A DNA stretch of 64,000 nucleotides from Phoronis australis. Lineage: Eukaryota; Phoronida; Phoronidae. Where the stretch lies: positions 423,883 to 487,882 of the forward strand of contig NMRA01000059.1 of assembly GCA_002633005.1 (NCBI GenBank), written 5' to 3'. Numbering within the stretch: the first letter of the stretch is position 1; every line of letters begins with the position of its first letter. The translations under genes were made by a program, and so were the position numbers. The notes below the pieces were generated by a model that was not told the origin of the DNA, did not search any database, and saw only the letters and a program-made list of their open reading frames with translations. Below are positions 12,301-23,500 of this stretch, piece by piece.

Positions 12301-13756
12301 TTTTTATCTGGTTATCTTGACGTTGGAGGCTGTCATGAGTAAACGCACACATTGAGAGCCCTCTGCTTTAATTTCAGAGGAATTTCTGATTGTATACAAA
12401 TTTTGAGGCAACGCTGTTACTTTTTTAATTTTCAAAAACTGTCTAAACTGAAGCCAATTTGACATTTTTAGTTACTTTTCTCTCAAGCAGAATTCTTGGT
12501 ATTTTTTCCATCCTTTGTTAATTGCTAAAATATTTAATGCATGCCCACATGGACCTGTCTAGTACTTGCATTACATTACCTTTCCTATCGCTTGTTTATA
12601 GGTCAGTGACTCTAAAGAAGACATTAAGCAGTTTGAAATCAAAATCAAAGATTTGCAGCTGAGGTTGAAACGCCTCACTAAGGTTTGTATGATTTATGTG
12701 TCCTGCAAATTTTAATACATCGTTGAAATTAAAGCGGCGCTTTGTGCGGCTTGCGAGCTTTATTGTGTCGATCTTTGTGCTTGACTGTGTAGATATATAA
12801 TTAGGTCTTTGTGATCTACCAGTCTTCCAAAGTTACTTGGCAATTTGGCGTCTCTCCGCTGTCGCTCTAAATTATGTACAATTTTTATTTATCAGAATTC
12901 TGACTTAAAACATGCGTTTGGATGTTTAGAATAAGTTTCAAATACACATTCAGCAACATATACTGCCCTCCAGGAGTTTTGAGCCTGTCAAGCCCCTTGC
13001 TGTCATGACTACGCTGGTATTTCAAGATTTGTGCTAAACAATGAAAGTGATGGAGGACTTTTACCAATATGGCATCCTCTAATGTGTAGACGACTATTTT
13101 GTTGATTAGTAATGTTGTCAGGACCTTTGTAGCCAACTAGTTTTGTTACAGTTCAAGTTGTTCATTTTTGGGCTTCAGCACAGTACAGCACACCATTTTA
13201 AGTTATGGTAGCAACTAGAATACCCAAGTCCATGCCTAACTGTTGACGCATTGTGAGCCGATGGTCAACAGCAACCTACACATGGAACTCAGACCTATCA
13301 TTCACCACCTGTAAACCTTATGTTGTTTTCAACTCTGAGTTGCATTATTTACGGTAATCTCGTCAAAATGTCAATTTTTCCACGTTTCAAAGATGGTTAC
13401 ACAATCGTGTGAAAAATCGCGAAAATTTTGCCTAAGTTTTGTTTCACGATAGCTGCTTCATACAAATCGTTATGTCTCCCATCTTGCGTATGGAATTGAC
13501 GAATGTTATTTTTTAATAAAAAAAATTCCAGGATGATCAAGAAAAGTCGCAAAAAGTTGAACTGCTTGAGAAGGAGTTGAAGGCGAAGAACGAGGTTCTT
13601 CAACAAGTTGAGGAGCAGATGGGAGAGGAGTTTGTCAAGTCCATCAAATCTAAGCAGACGACATCCGACTACCCTGGCAATAGCGTCCGAGAGGCACCAA
13701 CCAATATGGTGACAAATGCAGACAAACAGAAGTCTGGCGTCTGCTCAGTTATGTAA
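9397..13756 (+). CDS. Acidic repeat / coiled-coil protein with C-terminal CaaX box (unrecognised)
   Basis: Four coding exons join in phase 0 throughout: 9397-10959, 11855-12049, 12602-12682 and 13532-13756, giving 687 residues. All introns are GT-AG. The ATG (context AATCATGG) is the first in the exon, which starts after an acceptor at about 9369. Residues 1-107 are acidic and Ser/Thr-rich. About 108-367 are roughly twenty imperfect 13-residue repeats of the AEPSGTESDVKSN type. From about 465 to 640 the protein becomes a heptad-rich coiled coil (for example KRLEHELRLSKEKQ). It ends SGVCSVM, a canonical CaaX box; terminal Met normally favours farnesylation. There is no signal peptide or membrane helix. 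Inference: a disordered protein held at a membrane by a lipid tail, dimerising through its coiled coil. I do not recognise the family. Paralemmin-like or golgin-like proteins are possible comparisons but not supported by a specific motif. Confidence 0.85.
9718..10498 (+). repeat. Coding 39-bp (13-residue) repeat array, about 20 copies
   Basis: The array lies wholly inside the first coding exon of the coiled-coil gene. Units follow the pattern (A/V)E(P/A/S)SGTESDVK(S/D)(N/K), with a subset reading TETAAK in the second half. Higher-order structure is visible: the AESSVTETAAK variant recurs after several standard units, suggesting multi-unit duplications. Divergence between units is moderate, so the array is not brand new. 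The opposite strand also stays open through the array as an artefact. Confidence 0.93.
11451..11516. repeat. 22-bp tandem repeat, 3 copies, intronic
   Basis: Three near-identical 22-bp units built on GTGGGTCTCTGGCTACTGTG lie in the first coding intron of the coiled-coil gene (10960-11854). The middle copy has one substitution (GTAT for GTCT). No splice role is apparent. Confidence 0.85.
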
Positions 13757-15302
13757 ACTCAGCTGCAGCAGCAGATATCACTGAAATCTTTTCTTGACTC
13801 AAGAAAATTTGTAAAATAGCTGTCTGTGTAAATTTTTTGCCTAAGTCTGGTTTCAGTTCCGTAAACGCAGGACTCTCGCGAAGGAAGTTAGTGTGATTAC
13901 GTGCCTTGTGTGTAATACATGGTGATATTTTGTGAAGTCTTGCGTGATCTTGCATTTTTGCCAGGTTCATGCATTTACGGAACTCACACCTGTTCTCATT
14001 TACTACTAAAGTATGCCTGACTAATGAAACTTAGTATGTTTTCCATGAAAGATATGTAAACATCAAATTAAAATTCTTTTTGATATTCAAATTTTGTACC
14101 ACATCTACTGTCGGACAATTTTTGAATAACACGTCCATTTATTAATAAGATCATGCTAGAAACTCTTGAAAATTGAAAAATAACATTTTTAGCTATTATT
14201 TTTGTCCAGAATTGTAAGATTTTACAGCAGTTGATTAGCTCAAATGTAACGAAATTTTTTACCCCCATTGGTCACTGCTCTTTTGTTTTTGGCAACGTTT
14301 TCATCAGAAAGTTTTTCCTTTAATTTCCCACAAAGTTACGCAATTTCAATAAGAAGTTACCCGGTAATCCTTTTCTTGAAAACTTTGAATGCATACACCT
14401 TCTTGAAATACTACTGTACAGAGGTATGAATGTGTTTTCTTGTGGCCCGGTGTGTACATGCAAGATTTTCTGTTTTATGAGCTGTTCACTCTGAACATGT
14501 ACATGATAGTAGCATATTGTGAACTGTTCATTATGGATATATATGTATATAAAGACAATAATTTCTGGTAAACTGTTTTTGGTGAAGCTGATACTGGCAT
14601 ACTGGCATATTTCTAAAAGTTGTGAATAACATGGGTATTGACTCACTGATAACCAGTTACTATTATGGACAATTTTTTGTTACATTTTTTGTATGAACAT
14701 TGTTATGAAGTGAGTCATTAGATACCACGCTAACCAAAAATACAGTAACTCCCCACCTAACAAATTTGATTACAAGTTTTTCACTATTTGAACCAATGCC
14801 CTTACTTACAAAAGTTATTGAATAACTATTTTTAATTAACAATAATTTTATTTAATAGTTGATTCTTTCACCTGTTAAGTAAATGGTCCATCTCTTGCTT
14901 GTGCAGCTGAATGATTGTATCTTAAGTCGCTGAGGAGGCATGTATGTTGAATTGTTATATTGTTTAAGTTTGTCTTTTTATTGAATTTACTATTTTTACG
15001 TGCCTACATGGTTATTTGAGTAGGAAGCAATAGACCCGTCCATTCCGACTGCAGTAGCGCCCTCTTCACACGTTCCACTTTTGCCCATGATTGTGGTCAG
15101 AGTGGCTTGACAAAACATCAGGAAGGTATTAGTTATGCTGCTAGTCAATAGGGGGCAGCTTTTGTTGTTTAATTGTAAATATGCTATTTTGGCAAGGAGA
15201 TGGTCTGGTTCATTTTATGGCTCAGGCTGTCCCATTACAGTCGACAGCCATTGATCATTTGGTTGACGGAAATCTTATTGGAATGATACAAACATCAATA
15301 AA
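13757..15302 (+). other. Probable 3' UTR of the coiled-coil gene
   Basis: After the stop at 13754-13756 there is no further in-phase exon. The first well-placed AATAAA I see on the plus strand is at 15297-15302, so the 3' UTR may extend about 1.5 kb. This is inferred only; an earlier non-canonical signal is possible. The segment 13840-13990 is a dispersed repeat. Confidence 0.35.
13840..13990. repeat. Dispersed repeat, second copy at 33838-33990
   Basis: This segment shares with 33838-33990 an ordered set of words including AAGGAAGCTAGTGTGAT-like sequence, ATATTTTGTGAAGTCTTGC and a CAGGTTC/GAGGTTC end, over about 130-150 bp. One copy sits just after a stop codon and the other in the SFMBT intron just before the exon at 34032. 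No coding potential or terminal structure is clear; it is probably a short non-autonomous element. Confidence 0.6.
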
Positions 15303-18300
15303 AACATGCTGGGCTTTTTTCTGTAGTGTACCAGAGATCTGTCTTTGGTTGATTTTTTCTCATTTTCTGCAGAGATGTATGTTGTGCTACAATATAAATA
15401 TTGTCAGCTGTGTATTTCATTGAAATCTCTGCTTGACTTGTATCCTTAAATAGTCTGGTCCCCGTGTGTGGTGCTGTGCTTTCAGTGCAGTTCTAAAACT
15501 TTGTGTTGCTCTAGTCTATGATGAGGGCCACGTCTGTGTCTAATTCTTCCCAGCAATATTAAAAACAAGAGCTGGCTGCATTCTGTAAAGCAAAGTTCTT
15601 GCAATAGAAGCGAGATGACGTGAGAGATTGCAAAATGTCACGAATGAAGAGAGAGTGTTTCACAAGTAGGCTCGGGAATGCTTACTCGCATACTTTAGGA
15701 AAATGGCTGCCAGTGAAAAAAATGTCGGATTCAACTGTAAATAATATGGCGATTTCCATTCCATAAGTCGTGATTTCTTACGTTAATTGCGTGTCTCACG
15801 AGTGTCTTGTGGTTACCAAACGCAGCCGGGGCGAGGGGGGGGCGTGAGATATTGCTGTTGGTATAGTATGGCTTTTGTAACGCATTGAATTGTGAGACAG
15901 TGCTTGTGCACCGTAAGTCAGCACTCTCCAGTCACTTTGTGTTAACCTATTTCCTAGTGTTTAGTAAGGTTGTCATCTTACTTAAGGAGCACGAACAAGA
16001 TCTTGCATTTTTCACCAAATTCACAGGATGATCTTTGTTTTGTTTAACGCTGTTTCCAGCCAAAGACCATCAAATTTTCTCGAGACTTGACTCAAAAACT
16101 GACGAATCACATGCCAGGGTTTGAGGAAATTTTCCAATTTCATGTAATAGGATCCGTGAGTTTGTTAGTCACATCTTGAGTAGCGGTCATGGTCCCAAGG
16201 TCTAATCTCTCAAACTTAATTTTCTGTTCTTCTTTATTAGGAATTGAAAACTAATGTCTATGATAGCATGCTTGAGTGAACCGCGGTTTACATACAGATG
16301 AGTTTCTAGTCCATGTTTGCACTTTATGTCCCTCAGATATTCGTGCTAAAGTCGAACAGAAAATGTCGATTTCGAGTTCACAGATTAGACCTCGGGCTCT
16401 TATGTTTATTTAAAATGGCCATACGTCACGAAAATCAAAACAATTTTTGATTTAAACTACTTGTTGTTATGAAATTGGTCTCAAATTGTTCTTCAGTTAA
16501 ACTAAACTGGAAGTGATTTCAGCTCTTGCAGAAACCTGACAGTTCTTTGTTTCTTTAGACCAGATTCTATAAGTTGACGTGTCATTTTATTTGTTGAGCA
16601 AGGTTTTGAGCAATAATGATCAGTCACTATTTTTCAAAACCAATTTTCGTCTGAGTAAGGAACGAGTTGAGATAAACTGTGGTGAGTGGTTTAAATCAGA
16701 AGTTTCTTCTACAGAATTAGCTTTAAAACTGTGTCATGCTGGTCAGACAACTATATATTTTTATTTTTATAATTATTATAATAGAATAATTTAAAAGTAG
16801 TTTATTTATAATACTCAGAGTATAACGATAACAATTAAAATTTTGTAATACTTTTGTAACGTTTACTAAAATCCTGTATCATATTCAGAAATTGGTTGTC
16901 GCCATGATTATAGTTGCAGCCTAGGTGATTGTATTTTTACCTTTTCAAATTCACTGAAATGTGTCAGTTTTATTTTTGTGAGAGTGCAATTACCCTAGTA
17001 TATATTTTCCTGTTTTATTAAGTGCGTATCGTTAAGTTCTTCAGTTTTGTACAGTATAGCGGAAGCGAAGAATTTCATTCTGCGACATCTCTCAACAGGA
17101 AGACTATTAAAATTTTTACTTCATTATTAGTCAAGTCTAGTTTCAGGCTCTGCTGATACAACTTTTGAGAAATAGGACAAATACCAAAACTGAACGTGTG
17201 CTAGTCTTCAGAATCAAGAAAATAACATAATTTCAGCTTGAACTTCAGGAGCCCAAATTTTGTGCTGTCCCAAACTGGAGAATTTTCACTATTCAGAATG
17301 TATATGTTCACATTCCATAAACCATTGTTTGTGTTCAAGTTAAGAATGCAATTTGGACATGTTTTTGTGGTTGTTTGATAATAAATTTACACAGAAAAGG
17401 CCTTGTTATAACTTTACTCAGAAGATGTCACAACTTTCTTGATCTTTGTTTAACGATGAGTAGACATGGGCTTTTTTATGCGGAAAAAGGGCAAAGGCTA
17501 GTGAAACAATTGAGCATTGGCCAGGGTGTAAGGGTTAGGAACCGAAATGGCAGTTACGTATTCACCATGTGATGTAAACAAAGTACGGAGTCTCTAGAGA
17601 AAAACAACATCTTAATTTCTTTCCCAGTTAGTCAAATGATGTCATGAAGAGTAGCACAGAAGGAGAAACATAAAAGTCAAATAAGGGTCCCTTTCATGAC
17701 GAGTGATTTCAGAATGAAATTTGGTCTTGCGTTGCGCACTATAATTCAACCTTAGTCTCTGAGAATATAACATTACTGCTAGTTATTAAGAAAAATCCTA
17801 CAAAATTATTTCTAGACAGTGATGCACACATAATTGCTTTATTTTAGCAACTATGAAGTCGGGGCTTAAGGCGGAATTTCTGTCTTAAATCATGAGTCAC
17901 TTTCATGAATCGGGCTCGATAAAAACGAGCACAATTTCTCCCTTTCCTGCAATTACAGGATTTCATATTCACCCATTCCTTTCTGTCTAACACTAGCTTA
18001 AAATACCATTTGTCCTCCATCACACCATCAACTGTTTAAAATTTGTCTTTTTCCTCAACATTTGCAATGTTTAGCACTTGATGAAGAAATCACATCAGTT
18101 TTCACTAGTAATTTATTGTGTAAATTTAACATTTTTCACAGTAACAAGGCATAAAGGAAATATCCGTTAAATAAATATTAAGCTTGTTACAGTTGGTAAA
18201 ATCCTTAATCAAACAAGACAAAGGTATATATTAAGCTCATTATCTCTCAACACGCCCCTTCACAAAAGCTCTAACTGTTGTCCACTTCTGAGACTAGTTC

Positions 18301-19796
18301 CTCAATGGCTACTTTTCATTTATACACAATGCCAGCCAGTCACCTGAATACAGATGTGGTGATACTTCACAGTAAGAGGCGAAGAGGCTAACGTTAACCT
18401 ATTAACTAAAGCACGTTCGTTGCATTAACAAAGATGTTACAATACGGAGTGGAGAGCAACAGTCCTGAACTAACTAAGTTCACAAAACGCAAACTTTCTG
18501 TTCAATCACAAGCAGCTCTCAGAGCAAAGTTGACAAAATTTCTTCTTGAATACCACAAAAAATTGAAGCAAAATATACCAACCAATTTTCCAATAATTGA
18601 GAGCAAATTTTCGTCATTACACCAAACGAAGCAGACAATCTTTGACGAAATCTCTCAGTTGAAATTTTCAGGGTTACTTTCTGTTGATACACATCAGCGA
18701 TAGCATTCTACTTGATCATCAACTGTAGATCACACGATGTCAATTCCATGTTTGTTACAACTAAATCATTGCCTAACAACAGACTTGGCACCTGACTTTA
18801 TGACACAACGGTCCAAAACCACAGAAGCACCAATATATTCCTATTGCATACAGTTTACCCTTCGCCACCTTAAACAACGAATACACAAGTCAATTGAATC
18901 TTAACTACCAATGGGTTCGCGTAGAGGACTAATCAGAAAGTCAACCGGACATAAAATTTCAACAAAACAGTAGAGGTCAATTCATTCAAATCCTCCTAAA
19001 TAACTCCTTCATTTAAAGTTAAAGTTTCACACAGTGGTGACCAACGAAATATGTCTTACACATTAACTCTGTCACACTTATGGAACAGTGTTCTGACCTC
19101 AATGCCGCGCCGTCTGGTTAAAACGCCACCTATTAGCCAGAACAATAATAACATCACTAGCCAAGCTGAAGTCCATAAGAGACAGACACAATGTCGCTAA
19201 CTCAAGTAGGTAAATTCCAGTATTAGATTCAATTTTCTGCACTTTCTTCACTTTTAAGGTTGTACTGCGTTCGGAATAAAGCTAATTTATCTTAGTTTGA
19301 AGTAAGACTCTTTTGAACCACCTATGTAGCACTTACTATAAGCTTTCAACAGAAGTTTTTCAGAATAGGCAAAATGTAGATTTACTGTGCTATCACTGGT
19401 GTTTGTGTGTGTCAAATTAAGCCAGTCTCTGTGTTTCATACAAAACAGGCTCAAACAGCAATTACTACAAGCTGCAATATTGCTATAAAATTAACCTTGC
19501 AATGAGACATTTGAGTATTTAATGCACCTTGAAACCATCATTCAATTGTGCACCTTTTGAGTATAAACCCCTGGTGAAAAATAACAGCATTGTAGCTGCA
19601 ACACATGTATTTTTTGATCCAAAGTTTAAAGCTGCCTAGAAACCGCTTTGCTGTAAAAGAACACGTTTTAATTTAGACAGCAACGCGGGTTATTGCTCGA
19701 GTCGATGCTTGACACATCAAATGGCCCACCACAATAAACAAACATGTTAATCCTAAATCGATGTATGTTATGACCCATTCAGTATGAGTACAACAT
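15303..19796. other. Intergenic DNA, no gene recognised
   Basis: AT-rich sequence between two convergent genes. The longest open frame with an ATG is an 89-codon one at 18434-18703 (+), Lys/Ser-rich, unrecognised and without neighbours or splice support. I see no tRNA or rRNA signature. The 3' UTR of STIMATE (minus strand) should enter from the right, but no poly(A) signal could be assigned with confidence. Confidence 0.5.
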
Positions 19797-19987
19797 GTAA
19801 AAAAGTACGAGAAATTCCTGAACGTACCTGAGATGAAATGTCAATGTTTTGTAAGCGTCTGCTGTCTTTTTCAAGCCTGTGCGACCTAATCCACCAGAGG
19901 TTACACAGGCTTGAATAAGCCAGCAGGCGCTGGCGAAACGTTGCCATTTCATCTCAAGTAAGTTCGGAAATGACTCGTAATTTTCTG
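19797..19987. repeat. Short foldback element (about 190 bp) with hammerhead-like core
   Basis: Two arms of about 80 bp are inverted copies around a short loop near 19885-19900. The left arm begins TACGAGAAATTCC and the right arm, read in reverse, begins TACGAGTCATTTCC. Both then share TGAGATGAAATG. The right arm contains a GCCAGC-AGGC-GCTGGC stem followed by GAAACGTTGCC and preceded by CTTGAATAA, a layout resembling the CUGANGA-stem-GAAAC core of hammerhead motifs found in Penelope-like elements, but the CUGANGA part is degenerate. The inverted repeat is seen; the ribozyme link is inference. Confidence 0.75.
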
Positions 19988-20589
19988 CATATCATGTTAA
20001 CCCTGACTTCAAACAGTAACGAACTGAAAGCCCAGAAATCTCCTTAGTCTAGTCTTAGAACAAACTGTGATCAATCGCATAACTATAGGGGTTTAAATCA
20101 AGAGTTTTTGACAGATAACAGCTTTACTGCAGCTGAGCTAACTCCTATCATTTAGACAAAATGTTGCACTGCATGTGTATAAAAACTACGTATTACTAAG
20201 AAACAAGTGTCGACATTTGAGAAATCCCTTACACTTAGGATAATATTAGTACAAATCTGAAGTGAGTGTTGAACAGGGACTTGTTTCTCGAAGAGACTAT
20301 TGGCTTTTGTCTTTAGCCAAAAGTAGGAAATCTGACTACGAATAGCCAAAAGTTGATTATTTGGATTCTGTGTTTCTCAAAATGTCTTCTGTCAAGTTGA
20401 ACAAGGTACGAATTTCTGTCTTTTAACTTTGAGTTGTGGACAAATTTTCTGCCTTCGCTTGTTTTTGTCAAATGATTTTTAGCCGAACATCACAGTATAA
20501 GAGCCTCAATGACAGGCCCCAGGTGTGAAGTCTGTGTGTGGTCCCATTCTCTGCTGAAGTCTTGAGAGACGAGCCTGGTTGAGTGCCCT

Positions 20590-23500
20590 CTAGTGTGCAT
20601 CTCCAGTCAGTAGTCTGTGGTATGTGCGTCCATTAGAATCTGTCGCACTGGCAGGTTTATGCTCAGAGTCCTCATCCACTGACAACAAATTATCAGATTC
20701 AGAATCAGGATGATCTGTATAGTAGCGCACCCTGTTGGTGCTGGGTGAGTAGCCCACTGATGTGTTTAGGATGGGGTTAGTGACCCCTGACCTCCACTTA
20801 AAATGTTTATGCATCAGGAAGTTATCAACTACCCAGAACATGATGATCTGAAAAGAATAACAAGAGTGTTAATTAAGACAGGCACTTAATTCCCTCATGT
20901 ATTTCAGACAAAAAATTGCCAAAATTGAATTTTTCAAAGATTGATTACTTTGCTACGAATAGTAGAAACCTTTATGAACAAATGTTGTTATATGACAAGC
21001 ACACAGTACAAACTATGCTAGTTTTAGACTTCATTTTCTTTTGTCTTTATTTTTGTGAAGAAACGCAACAAAATCGAATTTCTCTTGCTGGCCACATTGT
21101 GTAGTGAATAAGTGAAGAATTTTCATAACTACCCTGAAATTTCCTCAATTCAGAATAAAACGTGACAGAAAAGTGTGATTCGATTTCTTCAAGTTTAATG
21201 ATAAAATGCAGAAAAGCTTAGTTCATTGTTGGCAAAATTTTGTACTGTACAGACATCCTCATAAAACACACAGTATCATTTTGAACACCTGAAGCAAGGT
21301 AGAAAGCCTTTCTAAAAGTGAAAAAAAAACTACGAATTATGACCACACTATTTGGGTGAATGAACGGAACTTCGTCGGAGTATCGACAGCAGAGGATGCT
21401 CACAGGAAACCCCATTTCTTATTATATAAAACAGCAGCAATTTAAACCATCATACCAAAACAGATCTACGCACAATGATACTAGTCACATAACTGCCTTG
21501 ATAATTCATATCACTAGGAGACTTCATAATGCTCAGGTTGACGCATGCTAAGATTACTATCTACGTACCTTATTTGAGCTTTAAAATAAATGTTGATACC
21601 AATTTATTAATTAAATTACGACTAATTAAAGTGATATGTTGAGGAAAACAGCCGAGTACTGCCCTTAACAATTGGCAGAAGAGCTAGTCAGTGTGTGTAC
21701 TTACATTGACAACAAGAGGAACTATAAACATCACTATGACAACCTCTACATGTGGGTCCTTAATAGGTGACATCAAGAATTGTCGCACCTGTAACAAGGT
21801 CAAGGTCAAAATTACAGTTTCTCACATACAAGGGCGTTGCCATCCCTCGCATGGTCATGTTGAATTTGTTGACTGATGGTCACAGAAATTCATTACACTT
21901 ACTAGACAAACAATATGTCCACATTTTTTTACGTTATGCCAAAACACCGCAGGACTTAAAATAACCAATGACAAAAAAGGGGAAAACTTTCCAAGTGATG
22001 TATTGTTCCACAAATAAATAGGCTTGTGTGATAGAAATATGTTTGTGTCGTAAAATTCATCCGAAATAAATGTTTTTGCAAGAATAATGACAACAAAGAG
22101 ACGAAAAAAGAGGAAACTAAATCAAATAGGAGAAAATCGAAACTAAAAAAAGAGGAAGTCCTTTCCAAAGAGGAAAACTCCAAGCCCTGACACCCATGAC
22201 CTCAACTGTAGTATATGGTGTCATGGTAGACTACTTACATCTCGCCAGAATGGAAACATCACGATAAGTGTAGTGAGAATCTTTTCAAACATCATCACAA
22301 CGATATACAGACCACACTGTCCTACCCACGCACTGCACTGGGCGGGTTTGCCTGCAAAGGACAAAAAGAGCAAGTTAATATACAGACCAGTCTGTCCTAA
22401 GCAGGCCCTGCACTCGATTGGCTTGCCTACAAGTAATCAGACGAAGTGTAAGCTGTTGCGTAGTGGATCACAAAACCGGCATGAAGTTGGTTCAAATGTG
22501 ACCACACGATTCTTTTGTCCAAAGCAAAAATAAGCCCAACATTGACAGCAGGGGTGCCATTGCACAGAGATGGAATTCTTAATTTGCAGCATAGAAAACA
22601 CATTACGAAATCACTCTATTGCTAGATTTACCCAGTTTATAAACCTGACACTTTCTAAAGAAATAATATTTTTTTATGTTGAAGCTACAAAAAGATAGAT
22701 TTAAGATACATTTTTGATAACACTACAAATAGATACACTTTGATTTGAATTTTTTTCATTTTATGTCTCACAATTCCCCAGTGGGACTGCTGTGACTCAC
22801 CATACTCCCCAAATACCAATGAGGTCCAGCCCCTTCTCTTCACAATCACCTGAGTCAGTTTCAGACCAATGTATATAATGACCAGTCCCACAGTGGAGTC
22901 CAGTAGAAAGCTGATCATGTACCTAGAAGTAACCAGTAAACAATGACTCACCTGATGAAACAGGACACGAATTTGAAAGGAGACTTAATCCAACCATGCA
23001 ACTTAATGTGTTGACAGGTGGCCCAAACTTGGGTTTCGTATCAGTAGAGAGAGTTTCTGACGAGGTCCGTCAGAAAAACAAGTGAAAGGTGAGTGTTACC
23101 TTACCTAGAATATACCGCAGATAGACAGTAACCGAAATGATTGGTCAATAAAACTGGAATCTTGAATTATTAGAAAAAGCTGCATTAAATTAAACATGCC
23201 ATTTCCAATCCCTAGCTGCAACTTGTATCTTCAGCCACAGAAAAACCTATGCTCATCGTTGGCCTTCAACAGCCCCAGGTTGACACTCATTTTAATATAG
23301 TGAATTTAACAAGTCGGCGGAGCTGCGAAGAGCTGTCAGAGCAGTGTATACATACCATGTGCAAGGGTCGCCCTGGAACATGTTGGCTAGAAAAATGTTA
23401 GCAAAATGTATAGCTGCAGCACCAAAGCCCTGCTTGGATGTGTCGAAGAACCTGTAATGAGTGTTGAATAACCCTTGTTAACAGATGGGGTCTACGAGCG

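Noticed and set aside
18434-18703. 89-codon plus-strand reading frame with an ATG
   Set aside because: Lys/Ser-rich, unrecognised, isolated, with no splice sites or poly(A) signal to support a gene.
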